Source: Crossiella cryophila (GTDB lineage Bacteria; Actinomycetota; Actinomycetes; Mycobacteriales; Pseudonocardiaceae). From it: a stretch of 64,000 nt of DNA. Below are positions 54,484 through 62,636 of this stretch, piece after piece. The position numbers were made by a program, and so were the translations under genes. Every line of letters begins with the position of its first letter. The first letter of the stretch is position 1. The stretch spans positions 2,852,001 to 2,916,000 of the forward strand of contig NZ_JACHMH010000001.1 of NCBI RefSeq assembly GCF_014204915.1, written 5' to 3'. The notes under the pieces are model-generated. The model worked only from the letters and a program-made list of their open reading frames with translations. It had not been told where the DNA came from and ran no database searches.

Positions 54484-54514
54484 ACTTTCCAAAACTGCTA
54501 CCATTTTGGAAAGT
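54484..54514. promoter_or_regulatory. Operator of the toxin-antitoxin pair
   Basis: ACTTTCCAAAA (54484-54494) and TTTTGGAAAGT (54504-54514) are perfect 11-base arms around nine bases, an AT-rich dyad exceptional in this genome. TACCAT inside it (54499-54504) could be the -10. The antitoxin ATG is 25 bases on, so binding would shut off the promoter. Confidence 0.8.
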
Positions 54515-54538
54515 AGTCCAGCTATGGGAGGTGGAGTC

Positions 54539-54982
54539 ATGGGGAACAGGGTCGACCGCGAGCGTCAGGAGACCCACGACCAGCTTGGCTTCATCGGCGA
54601 GCTGGAAGACATCGCCGAGGACGCCGACCCGCGGACCGCCGCCCGATTGCGGTCCCTGGTGCGCAAGCGGGTCGCCTGCCTGGCCCCGGTGCGGGTCTCG
54701 GTCACGGCCCAGCTGCTCGACGTCACCACGCCGACCGTCCGCGCCTGGCTGGACCGGGGCGTGCTGATCGAGGCCGAGGGCGATTCGAGCAGTCGGCGGG
54801 TCGACGCCCGCAGCCTGCACGCGGTCATGGGCCTGGTGCGCGAACTCCGGGCGACCGGGGCGAAGCCGGGCAACCTGGTGGACCAACTCTGGGACCGCCT
54901 GGCCGACCAGGCCCTGCTGGACCGGAGTGATCTACGAGAGTCCCTTGCCCGGGTGCGGAGTGGCGAGGTCGTCGAGCTGTGA
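54539..54982 (+). CDS. Helix-turn-helix antitoxin-like protein
   Basis: 147 residues from ATG at 54539 with GGGAGGTGG upstream. A charged N-terminal region precedes an excisionase/MerR-like helix-turn-helix (VSVTAQLLDVTTPTVRAWLD near residues 60-80) and the wing RGVLIEAEGDSSSRRVDARS. The C-terminal third (from about residue 105) is acidic-helical and could wrap a toxin. Size, autoregulatory dyad and the following toxin-like gene make an antitoxin the best guess. It is not part of the secretion cluster by composition or spacing. Confidence 0.72.
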   Translation: MGNRVDRERQETHDQLGFIGELEDIAEDADPRTAARLRSLVRKRVACLAPVRVSVTAQLLDVTTPTVRAWLDRGVLIEAEGDSSSRRVDARSLHAVMGLVRELRATGAKPGNLVDQLWDRLADQALLDRSDLRESLARVRSGEVVEL

Positions 54983-55022
54983 CGATTATTGCTGTCGGTG
55001 ACTTCTGTGGCACTCTGCGTGC

Positions 55023-55463
55023 ATGGTTGTCCGGGTCACGGCAGACCGGCTGGCGGTCGAGTACGGCAAGAGCCTGAAGGGCAGGCAACGCACGAGCTAC
55101 GACCGCTGGCTGGCCGATCTCAAGCAGCGCGGCTGCGCGGCCATGCAGTACCGCCTGCACGGTGCGGGCGTCGACCACTTCTGCGTCAGCCACCTCTACG
55201 GCGCGTTGCGGGTCGTGGTCGCCTTCGAGAGTTCGCGATCGGCGGTCATCGTGCTGCTCGGACCGCACGACAACTCCGATCCCGGTCTGGATGTCTACAC
55301 CCGGCTGTACGACCTCGCCGACATCCCGGTCCCCACGGGCAGGCGCACCAAACCGCCCTGCTGCGCCGCCGACGGCAAGCCACCCGAGCTGGGCGCGGAG
55401 CTTGAGTGGCTGATGGATCGGATGCGGGAACAGGCCAGGGCGCTGACCGGCAGGCTGCGCTGA
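55023..55463 (+). CDS. RelE/ParE-like toxin candidate
   Basis: 146 residues from ATG at 55023. The centre reads as a RelE-type beta-sheet: MQYRLHGAGVDHFCVSHLYG, then LRVVVAFESS and AVIVLLGPHDNSDPG, followed by a helix LDVYTRLYDLAD. In RelE/ParE toxins the same order (RRL.G, wRl, yRvvf, vvLl.ghhd, Y) is found. The tail RTKPPCC is distinctive. It follows the antitoxin by 40 bases with no ribosome site, so translation may be weak or leaderless. Similarity is by pattern, not a confirmed family hit. Confidence 0.6.
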   Translation: MVVRVTADRLAVEYGKSLKGRQRTSYDRWLADLKQRGCAAMQYRLHGAGVDHFCVSHLYGALRVVVAFESSRSAVIVLLGPHDNSDPGLDVYTRLYDLADIPVPTGRRTKPPCCAADGKPPELGAELEWLMDRMREQARALTGRLR

Positions 55464-55535
55464 GGCGCCAGACCGACCCCGTTGCCACCGTGGCGTCGGA
55501 GTGACATGCGCTGCCCCGCATGAAAGGGTCGGTGT

Positions 55536-55727
55536 GTGGTGGATCTCAACGGTTGGTACTACTGCCTGCGGCACCATGAGGTCGAGCACGGGCTCGGGTG
55601 CAAGGCGGCGGAGCGGATGGGTCCCTATCCGGATCAGGCCGCGGCCGAGCGCGCGCTGGAGATCTCGCGGGAGCGCAACGAGGCCGCGGACGCGCAGCGG
55701 CGTAAGTGGGACGACGACGATGACTGA
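55536..55727 (+). CDS. Small conserved actinobacterial protein (WYYC...HH motif)
   Basis: 63 residues starting at GTG 55536 (or GTG 55539), with GAAAGGG upstream. The N-terminus NGWYYCLRHHEVEHGLGCKA, then GPYPDQAAAERALEISRERN and a poly-Asp end, is a pattern I recognise from short uncharacterised actinobacterial proteins. Cys and two His could bind a metal. It lies 20 bases before the RNB ribonuclease gene and is probably co-transcribed. Confidence 0.75.
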   Translation: MVDLNGWYYCLRHHEVEHGLGCKAAERMGPYPDQAAAERALEISRERNEAADAQRRKWDDDDD

Positions 55728-55747
55728 CGGCGCATAGGCTGGCTGGC

Positions 55748-57163
55748 GTGGAGCGCGCGCCGGAACGCGACACCAGGGCCGCGGCGGACTTCGCCGCGAT
55801 CCGGGTCGAGTTCGGGCTGCCGGGGGAGTTCCCGACCGCGGCGCTGGCCGAGGCTGAGCAGACCTCCAGTGAGACCGTGCACCGGTTGCCGCGGCGGGAT
55901 GCCACCGAACTGCCGCTGGTGACCATTGATCCGCCGGGCGCCAAGGACCTGGACCAGGCCGTGTGCGTGCGGCGGCTGCCCAGTGGGTTCCGGGTGTTCT
56001 ACGCGATCGCCGATCTGGGTGCGGTGGTGCCGCCCGGCGGCGCGCTGGACGCCGAGGTGCGCAGGCGGGGGCAGACGCTCTACCTGCCCGATGGCAGTGT
56101 GCCGCTGCACCCGCCGGTGCTGTCGGAGGACGCGGCGAGCCTGCTGCCGGACCAGGCGCGTAACGCGGTGCTGTGGACCATCGACCTGGACGACGACGGC
56201 GAGCCGACCTCGGTGCACGTGGAACGCGCGATCGTGCGCTCCACCGCCCAGTTCGACTACGCCACCGTGCAGGCCGCCATCGCCGACGGCACCGTGCACC
56301 CCTCGGTGGCCGCACTGCCCGAGCTGGGCCGGTTGCGGCGTGGGCTGGCCGTGCGGCGGGGTGCGATCGAGCTGGCCCTGCCCGAACAGGAGATCCAGCC
56401 CGACGGCGCGGGCGGCTGGCGGCTGGTGGTGCGGCCGCGGACCGAGGTCGACAGCTGGAACGCGGAGATCTCCCTGCTCACCGGGATGTGCGCGGCCCGG
56501 ATCATGCTGGACGCGGGGATCGGCATCCTGCGCACGCTGCCCGATGCCAACGAGGGCGCGGTGCACGAGCTGCGCCGCACCGCCGCCGCGCTGGGCCTGG
56601 ACTGGCCCGAGGAGATGCCGGCTGCCGAACTGCTCGCCGGGCTGGACCCGGCCGAACCGACCTCGCTGGCGCTGTCCACCGACGCGACCCGGCTGCTGCG
56701 CGGCGCGGGCTACACCGCCTTCGACGGCACCCCGCCCGAGGTGACCACGCACGCCGGGATCGGCGCGGCCTACGCGCACGTCACCGCCCCGCTGCGCAGA
56801 CTCGTCGACCGGTTCGCCACCGAGGTGTGCCTGGCCGTGGCCGGTGGGGTGCCGGTGCCGGAGTGGGTGCGCACTGCGCTGCCCGAGCTGCCCTCGGCCA
56901 TGGAGGCATCCGACCGGCAGGCCGCCCAGGTGGACCGGGCCTGCATCGACCAGGTGGAGTCCTGGCTGCTGGCCGATGAAGTGGGGCAGAGCTTCGCCGC
57001 GGTGGTGTTGCGCACCAACGCCGAGGGCGGCGAGATCTTCGTCACCGAACCGCCGGTGCTGGCCAAATGTCGGGGCGCCGGCCTGGTCGAGGCCGGGCGG
57101 GTGCGGGTGCGGCTGGTGGAGGCGGATCCACTGCGGCGCAAGGTGTCCTTCGAGACGGAATGA
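55748..57163 (+). CDS. RNB domain ribonuclease (RNase II/R family)
   Basis: 471 residues, essentially the RNB catalytic domain with a short N-terminal part and a C-terminal S1-like remnant; shorter than RNase R (about 800). The active-site string TIDPPGAKDLDQAV carries Asp61, Asp67 and Asp69; the fourth position is Gln rather than Asp, which I recall as usual in the actinobacterial subfamily. DSWNAEISLLTGMCAA and APLRRLVDRF complete the core. It should degrade RNA 3'-to-5', though without cold-shock domains its substrate range may be narrow. Confidence 0.88.
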   Translation: MERAPERDTRAAADFAAIRVEFGLPGEFPTAALAEAEQTSSETVHRLPRRDATELPLVTIDPPGAKDLDQAVCVRRLPSGFRVFYAIADLGAVVPPGGALDAEVRRRGQTLYLPDGSVPLHPPVLSEDAASLLPDQARNAVLWTIDLDDDGEPTSVHVERAIVRSTAQFDYATVQAAIADGTVHPSVAALPELGRLRRGLAVRRGAIELALPEQEIQPDGAGGWRLVVRPRTEVDSWNAEISLLTGMCAARIMLDAGIGILRTLPDANEGAVHELRRTAAALGLDWPEEMPAAELLAGLDPAEPTSLALSTDATRLLRGAGYTAFDGTPPEVTTHAGIGAAYAHVTAPLRRLVDRFATEVCLAVAGGVPVPEWVRTALPELPSAMEASDRQAAQVDRACIDQVESWLLADEVGQSFAAVVLRTNAEGGEIFVTEPPVLAKCRGAGLVEAGRVRVRLVEADPLRRKVSFETE

Positions 57164-57223
57164 CCCTCCACACCGGACGGTTGCGTATGGTGCAGGGGTT
57201 CCACCACAGTCGATGGAGGCGAA

Positions 57224-57895
57224 GTGAGCGAGCAGGACGTGCGCGGGTTGACGGTCGGGGTGCTCGGCGGCACCGGCCCGCAGGGCAAGGGCCTGGCCTA
57301 TCGCTGGGCGCTGGCCGGGCTGAAGGTCGTCATCGGCTCCCGTGACGCCGCCCGCGCCGAGTCCGCCGCCGCCGAACTGGCCGAGCTGAGCGGCGGCGCG
57401 GTCTCCGGCGCGGACAACGCCGCCTGCGCCACCGCCGCCGACCTGGTCCTGGTCGCGGTGCCATGGGAGGCGCACGAGCCGACCCTGACCTCGCTGCGCG
57501 AGCAGCTCGCCGGGAAGATCGTCATCGACTGCGTGAACCCGCTCGGCTTCGACAAGCAGGGCCCGTTCGCACTGGCGGTCACCGAGGGCAGCGCCGCCCA
57601 GCAGGCCGAGGGGCTGCTGCCGGACTCCCGCGTCACCGCCGCCTTCCACCACGTCTCCGCGGTGCTGCTCGCCGACCCCGAGGTGTCCACTGTGGACACC
57701 GACGTGCTGGTGCTCGGCGACGACCGCGAGGCCACCGACCTGGTGCGCGCGCTGGCCGATGTCATCCCCGGCATGCGCGGGATCTTCGGCGGCAGGCTGC
57801 GCAACGCCGGCCAGGTGGAGGCGCTGACCGCCAACCTGATCGCGGTCAACCGGCGGCACAAGACGCACGCGGGCGTCCGGATCACCGGCGTCTGA
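57224..57895 (+). CDS. npdG: F420-dependent NADP reductase
   Basis: 223 residues. The N-terminal GVLGGTGPQGKGLAYRWA binds NADP(H), GSRD is the phosphate-binding strand end, and VAVPWEAHEPTL and KIVIDCVNPL are characteristic of the Fno/NpdG family. It moves hydride between NADPH and coenzyme F420. In actinomycetes this supplies F420H2 for reductases of secondary metabolism and redox defence. GGAGGCGAA precedes the GTG. The next ATG follows its TGA directly. Confidence 0.94.
   Translation: MSEQDVRGLTVGVLGGTGPQGKGLAYRWALAGLKVVIGSRDAARAESAAAELAELSGGAVSGADNAACATAADLVLVAVPWEAHEPTLTSLREQLAGKIVIDCVNPLGFDKQGPFALAVTEGSAAQQAEGLLPDSRVTAAFHHVSAVLLADPEVSTVDTDVLVLGDDREATDLVRALADVIPGMRGIFGGRLRNAGQVEALTANLIAVNRRHKTHAGVRITGV
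57685..57697. repeat. Copy 5 of the motif (T-centred)
   Basis: GTCCACTGTGGAC in npdG, Ser-Thr-Val-Asp with the rare codon ACT. Confidence 0.7.
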
Positions 57896-58642
57896 ATGCG
57901 CGACGACCTCGGCGAACCGGTCCGCCTCGGCGCTGTGCCGAGGCGGGTCGTCTCGCTGGTCCCCTCGCTCACCGAGGCCCTGGCCGCCACCGTGCCCGGT
58001 GTGCTCGCCGGGGTCACCGACTACTGCACCCACCCACCGCTGGACCTGCCGCGGATCGGCGGCTCCAAGTACCCGCGGGTGCCCGATGTCCTTGCCGCCC
58101 AACCCGATCTGGTACTCGCCAACGCCGAGGAGAACCGCCCCGAGGACGTCGCCCGGCTCCGCGCCGCCGGCATCCCGGTCTGGGTGAGCGCCGCGCCGGC
58201 CACCGTCCCGGCCGCGCTGGACTCGCTGGCCCGCTTCTTCCGCGAGGTCTTCACCGCCGACCCGCCCTGGCTGACCCAGGCCCGCGACCTGTGGTCGGAC
58301 CTGCCCGAGCAGCAAGCCACCGTGCTGGTCCCGGTCTGGCGCCGTCCCTGGGTCGTCCTCGGCCGCGCCACCTTCGCCGGCGATGTGTTGCGCCGCCTGG
58401 GTTTCGGCAACGTCTACGCCGACCACCCCGACCGCTACCCACGCCCGCCACTGGCCGAACTGCTCGGCTGCGGCGCGGACCTGGTGGTGCTGCCGGACGA
58501 ACCGTACGAGTTCACCGCCACCGACGGCCCGGAGGTCTTCCCGGGCCGCCGCTGCGTGCTGCTCTCCGGCCGCCTGCTCACCTGGTACGGGCCCTCGCTG
58601 GTGCCTGCCAGGGCCGAACTGGCGGCGGCGTTCAGCCCCTGA
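57896..58642 (+). CDS. Helical-backbone metal receptor (TroA-fold), BtuF-like without signal peptide
   Basis: 248 residues beginning PRRVVSLVPSLTEALAA, the start of the BtuF/TroA substrate-binding fold, then GVTDYCTHPP, GGSKYPRVPDVLAAQPDLVLANAEENR and a second lobe. No signal peptide or lipobox is seen, so it appears cytoplasmic, unlike transport BtuF. It might bind a cobalamin-like or metal ligand; function unknown. Directly abuts npdG (TGAATG) and overlaps the convergent pip gene by 11 bases. Confidence 0.82.
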   Translation: MRDDLGEPVRLGAVPRRVVSLVPSLTEALAATVPGVLAGVTDYCTHPPLDLPRIGGSKYPRVPDVLAAQPDLVLANAEENRPEDVARLRAAGIPVWVSAAPATVPAALDSLARFFREVFTADPPWLTQARDLWSDLPEQQATVLVPVWRRPWVVLGRATFAGDVLRRLGFGNVYADHPDRYPRPPLAELLGCGADLVVLPDEPYEFTATDGPEVFPGRRCVLLSGRLLTWYGPSLVPARAELAAAFSP

Positions 58643-59594
58643 ACCGGTCCGTCGCCTCGATCAGGTGGTGCAGCGTGCCCGGTTCGTTGAAGGCGTGGCC
58701 CGCGTCCGGCACGATGATCAGCTCCGAACCGGGCAGCGCGCGGTGCAGTTCCCAGGCCGTCACCAGCGGGGTCACCACGTCGTAGCGGCCCTGCACCAGC
58801 ACGGTCGGGATGCCGGCCAGCCTGCCCGCGTCCCTGATCAACTGGCCGTCCTCGTAGAACCCGCCGTTGACGAAGTAGTGCGTCTCGATCCGGGCGAAGG
58901 CGGCGGCGAAGGTCGGCTCCGCGTAGTGCGCGATCTTGTCCGGGTCCTGGTGCAGCCGGCTGGTGGCGCCCTCCCAGGTGCTCCAGGCGATGGCCGCGGG
59001 CTGCCAGATCGCGGGGTCGGGGTCGGCCAGGCGGCGGTGGTAGGCGTGCAGCACGTCCGCGCGCTCGGGTTCGGTGAGCTGGTCCAGCACGGTCTGCCAC
59101 TCCGCGGGGAAGAGGAAGCCCGCGCCGCCCTGGTAGTAGAACTCCAACTCGTTGCGGCGCAGGGTGAAGATGCCGCGCAGCACCAGTTCGGTGACCCGGT
59201 CCGGGTGGGTCTGGGCGTAGGCCAGGGCCAGCGTGCTGCCCCAGGAGCCGCCGAAGACCTGCCAGCGGTCGATGCCCAGGTGCTCGCGCAGCAGCTCCAG
59301 GTCGGCGACCAGGTGCCAGGTGGTGTTCACCGACAGGTCGGTGGCCGGATCGCCAGCGTGCGGGGTGCTCCGGCCGCAGCCGCGCTGGTCGAACAGCACG
59401 ATCCGGTAGGCGGCCGGGTCGAACACCCGGCGCTGGTCGGGCGAGGTGCCGCCGCCGGGGCCGCCGTGCAGGAACACCGCGGGCTTGCCGTCGGGGTTTC
59501 CGCTGGTCTCCCAGTAGATCCGCTGGCCGTCACCGACCTCGAGCCAGCCGCTGTCGTAGGGCTCGATCTCCGGGTAGAAGGTCCGCACGCGCAC
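58632..59594 (-). CDS. pip: Proline iminopeptidase
   Basis: 320 residues. HGGPGGG (oxyanion hole), DQRGCGRS, the nucleophile Ser117 in GGSWGSTLAL, GRYDVVTP carrying the catalytic Asp and GHAF the catalytic His define the S33 prolyl aminopeptidase. It removes N-terminal proline from peptides in the cytoplasm. Length is typical (about 315). Divergent from the GST gene at 59663. Confidence 0.94.
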   Translation of the reverse strand: MRVRTFYPEIEPYDSGWLEVGDGQRIYWETSGNPDGKPAVFLHGGPGGGTSPDQRRVFDPAAYRIVLFDQRGCGRSTPHAGDPATDLSVNTTWHLVADLELLREHLGIDRWQVFGGSWGSTLALAYAQTHPDRVTELVLRGIFTLRRNELEFYYQGGAGFLFPAEWQTVLDQLTEPERADVLHAYHRRLADPDPAIWQPAAIAWSTWEGATSRLHQDPDKIAHYAEPTFAAAFARIETHYFVNGGFYEDGQLIRDAGRLAGIPTVLVQGRYDVVTPLVTAWELHRALPGSELIIVPDAGHAFNEPGTLHHLIEATDRFRG

Positions 59595-59662
59595 CGCTCC
59601 TAGTCGTGTCTACCTGATGGGACGAAGGGCACCATCGTCCCCCAGACCGTAGATTCGGTCGC

Positions 59663-60649
59663 ATGGCTGGTGCGCAGTTCGGCAAGGAGACCTCCGCCCG
59701 CGGCGAGTGGGTGCGGCAGGCCAACCGGTTCACCCGGCGGATCACCGCCGACGGCTCCTCGGGATTCCCGGCCGAACGCGGCCGCTACCGGCTGGTGGTG
59801 TCGCTGGCCTGCCCGTGGGCGCACCGGGCGGTGATCGTGCGCAGGCTGCTCGGCCTGGAGGAGGTGCTCTCGCTGGCGGTGGTCGACCCGATCCGGGACG
59901 AGCGCGGCTGGCGGTTCACCCTCGATCCGGACGGCCGGGATCCGGTGCTGGGCATCGAATACCTGGCCCAGGCATACCACCGAACCGATCCGGAGTTCGA
60001 GGGCCGGGTCACCGTTCCGTCCATTGTGGACACCCAGACCGGCGAGGTGGTCACCAACGACTACCCGAACATCACCGTGGACCTCAACACCGAATGGCAC
60101 GCGCTGCACCGGCCGGGCGCGCCCGAGCTGTACCCTGCCGAGCTGCGCGCGGAGATCGACGAGGTCAGCGAGGGCATCTTCCACGACGTCAACAACGGCG
60201 TGTACCGCTGCGGGTTCGCCACCACCCAGCTCGCCTACGAGGAGGCGTTCACCGCGCTGTTCGCCCGCCTGGACCAGCTCACCGAACGCCTGTCCACCCG
60301 CCGCTACCTGGTCGGGGACACCATCACCGAGGCCGACATCCGGCTGTTCACCACGCTGGTCCGCTTCGACGCGGTCTACCACGGCCACTTCAAGACCAAC
60401 CGGCACAAGCTGGCCGAGCTGCCGGTGCTGTGGGCCTACGCCCGCGACCTGTACACCACACCGGGTTTCGGCGACACGGTCGACTGGGACCACATCAAGC
60501 GGCACTACTACGTCACCCACGACAACATCAACCCGACCCGGATCGTGCCGCTGGGCCCCGACCTCACCCACTGGTACGAGCCACACGGCCGGGAAGCCCT
60601 TGGCGGCAGGCCCTTCGGCAACGGCACCGCACCCGCCTCGCACGCCTGA
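59663..60649 (+). CDS. Xi-class glutathione S-transferase-like quinone reductase
   Basis: 328 residues. The redox motif CPWAHR at about residues 50-55, VPSIVDTQTGEVVTNDYPNI and the C-terminal helical region with LFTTLVRFDAVYHGHFKTN are those of S-glutathionyl-hydroquinone reductases. Actinobacteria lack glutathione, so the thiol partner is probably mycothiol. It would reduce thiol-conjugated hydroquinones. Monocistronic, with a hairpin after it. A near match (GTCCATTGTGGAC) to the recurrent motif lies within it. Confidence 0.9.
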   Translation: MAGAQFGKETSARGEWVRQANRFTRRITADGSSGFPAERGRYRLVVSLACPWAHRAVIVRRLLGLEEVLSLAVVDPIRDERGWRFTLDPDGRDPVLGIEYLAQAYHRTDPEFEGRVTVPSIVDTQTGEVVTNDYPNITVDLNTEWHALHRPGAPELYPAELRAEIDEVSEGIFHDVNNGVYRCGFATTQLAYEEAFTALFARLDQLTERLSTRRYLVGDTITEADIRLFTTLVRFDAVYHGHFKTNRHKLAELPVLWAYARDLYTTPGFGDTVDWDHIKRHYYVTHDNINPTRIVPLGPDLTHWYEPHGREALGGRPFGNGTAPASHA

Positions 60650-60654
60650 GACGA

Positions 60655-60695
60655 CGAACGGCGGCCGTCCCCACCCGGGGCGCGGCCGCCGTTCG
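60655..60695. terminator. Terminator between the GST and panB genes
   Basis: CGAACGGCGGCCG (60655-60667) pairs perfectly with CGGCCGCCGTTCG (60683-60695), serving two convergent genes. Confidence 0.8.
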
Positions 60696-60704
60696 CGTGT
60701 GCGT

Positions 60705-61574
60705 TCAGTGGAAAACGTGCTCCGGCGCCGGGAACTGGCGACCCCGGACCTCGGCCGCGAACTCACTCGCCGCCCCCGCGATCACACCGCCGACATCGGC
60801 GTAGCGCTTGACGAAGCGCGGCGCCTTGCCCTGGTTGAGCCCGGCCATGTCCTGCCACACCAGCACCTGCGCGTCGCAGTCCGGACCCGCGCCGATACCC
60901 ACGGTCGGGATGGCCAGCTCGGAGGTGATCCGCTTGGCCACATCGGCGGGCACCATCTCCAGCACCACCGCGAACGCCCCGGCCTCCTGCAGCGCCAGCG
61001 CGTCGGCGACCATCTCGTCCCCGGCGTCGCCGCGGCCCTGCACCCGGTAGCCGCCCAGGTTGTGCTCGCTCTGCGGGGTGAAACCGAGGTGGCCCATCAC
61101 CGGCACGCCCGCGCTGGTGATCGCCTCCACGTGCGCGGCGAACCGGCGGCCGCCCTCCAGCTTCACCGCGTGCGCCTGGCCGTCCTTCATGAACCGGACC
61201 GCGGTGGTCAGCGCCTGCTCGGGGGAGACCTGGTAGGAGCCGAACGGCAGGTCCGCGACCACCAGGGCCTTGGTCACCGAGCGGGTGACCGCGCGGACCA
61301 GCGGCAGCATCTCCTCGACCGTGACCGGCAGCGAGGTCTGGTAGCCGTAGACGGTGTTCGCGGCCGAGTCGCCGACCAGCAGCACCGGGATCCCGGCCTG
61401 GTCGAAGATCGCGGCGGTGTAGGTGTCGTACGCGGTGAGCATGGGCCACGGCTCGCCGCGTTCCTTCAGCTCACGCAGGTGGTGCACCCGGACCCGCTTG
61501 GTCGGGCCGCCCGGTGCGGGCGCCGCTCCGGTGCCGTAGGGGGCCTGGCCCTCGCCATGGGACACAGCAGTCAT
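60705..61574 (-). CDS. panB: 3-Methyl-2-oxobutanoate hydroxymethyltransferase
   Basis: 289 residues from ATG at 61574, with AGGAGAGGA upstream; the frame continues 5' but without support. It makes ketopantoate, the first committed step to pantothenate and CoA. Motifs are [51 protein letters not shown] and [21 protein letters not shown]. No panC or panD gene is near. Confidence 0.95.
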   Translation of the reverse strand: MTAVSHGEGQAPYGTGAAPAPGGPTKRVRVHHLRELKERGEPWPMLTAYDTYTAAIFDQAGIPVLLVGDSAANTVYGYQTSLPVTVEEMLPLVRAVTRSVTKALVVADLPFGSYQVSPEQALTTAVRFMKDGQAHAVKLEGGRRFAAHVEAITSAGVPVMGHLGFTPQSEHNLGGYRVQGRGDAGDEMVADALALQEAGAFAVVLEMVPADVAKRITSELAIPTVGIGAGPDCDAQVLVWQDMAGLNQGKAPRFVKRYADVGGVIAGAASEFAAEVRGRQFPAPEHVFH

Positions 61575-61700
61575 CGTTGACCGTCCTCTCCTCGCCCCTC
61601 GAGGCCCGACCTCACGCGGGTCCCCGGGTTCGCTGGGAAATTGCAGTGCGAGGTCAGCGTGACACGTGGTGCACACGTCGGCACGCCGGTGGGAGCAGCT

Positions 61701-62591
61701 TCACACCCCCTTGACCCGGCGCACCGCCTCGGCCACCGTGTCCGGCCGGTCCAGCGGCATCATGTGCCCGCAGCGCTGCACCAGTTCGTGGGCGCCGCCG
61801 GGGACCAGCCGGGCCAGCCGGGCGTGACAGGCCAGGATCCGCCGGGCCTGCCGCGGCTTGCCGAGGGCCTGCGCCGCGGTGAGCACCAGCCAGGGCAGTT
61901 CGGGCAGCGGATGCCCGGCCCGCACCGCCTCCAGTTCGGCGACCAGGTCCGGGTAGGCGGCCAGCTCGTCCAGGATCGCGCCGATCACCTCCGGCCGCCG
62001 GTACACCGCCTCGATCCGGTCCAGCGGGGCCACCTCGCGGTGGGTGTGGCTGCCGGTGCGCAGCACGGACCGGCGGCTGGCCGGCCCGGACCAGCCGGCC
62101 AGCGCCCGGCCCAGCCGCCGCATCCCCGGCACCCGCCCGAACGCGAGCAGCATCCTGGCGAAGACCGCCTCGCCGTCGAAGGGCCTGCCCACCCCCGGCG
62201 GCTCCGGACTCGGGTCCAGCAGCACCGCCCCGGCCACCCGCTCCGGCCGCAGCCGGGCGTAGCCCTCCACGTGCAGTCCGGCGATGGAATGCCCGACCAG
62301 CACCGCCCGCGGCGCGCCCACCGCGTCGAGCACCGCGTCCAGCACGGCCACCTCACGGGCCAGGCTTGGCGGGGCCAACGCAGGTCCGCTGTCGCCGGTG
62401 CCGGGCCGGTCGAAGCACACCACCCGCAGGTCAGCGGCCAGCAGCCGGACCACGGCAGGCCAGTCGAACCAGCCGCCGCCGAGCCCGGCGGAGAGCACGA
62501 CCACGTCAGCGGTCGCGGGACCGTCCACCTCGACCCGCAACAGCCCGGCGGGCGAGGAGATCAGCGAGGGCACCCCGTCAGCCTGCCGCAT
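61701..62591 (-). CDS. Alpha/beta hydrolase
   Basis: 296 residues from ATG at 62591. The fold is clear: FDRPGTGDS, the nucleophile in GHSIAG and the C-terminal His in RCGHMMPLDRPD. HG of the usual oxyanion loop is replaced by AGLGGGWFDW. Substrate unknown; it could be an esterase or lactonase. Divergent from lysX with only 45 bases between. Confidence 0.85.
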   Translation of the reverse strand: MRQADGVPSLISSPAGLLRVEVDGPATADVVVLSAGLGGGWFDWPAVVRLLAADLRVVCFDRPGTGDSGPALAPPSLAREVAVLDAVLDAVGAPRAVLVGHSIAGLHVEGYARLRPERVAGAVLLDPSPEPPGVGRPFDGEAVFARMLLAFGRVPGMRRLGRALAGWSGPASRRSVLRTGSHTHREVAPLDRIEAVYRRPEVIGAILDELAAYPDLVAELEAVRAGHPLPELPWLVLTAAQALGKPRQARRILACHARLARLVPGGAHELVQRCGHMMPLDRPDTVAEAVRRVKGV

Positions 62592-62636
62592 CGCCTGCGG
62601 ACCGGGTGGATCGGCAGATCGAATACGGTGAGCACC

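Noticed and set aside
55634-58426. 930-codon minus-strand frame across the RNB, npdG and TroA genes
   Set aside because: Crosses three well-supported plus-strand genes and has no recognisable domain.
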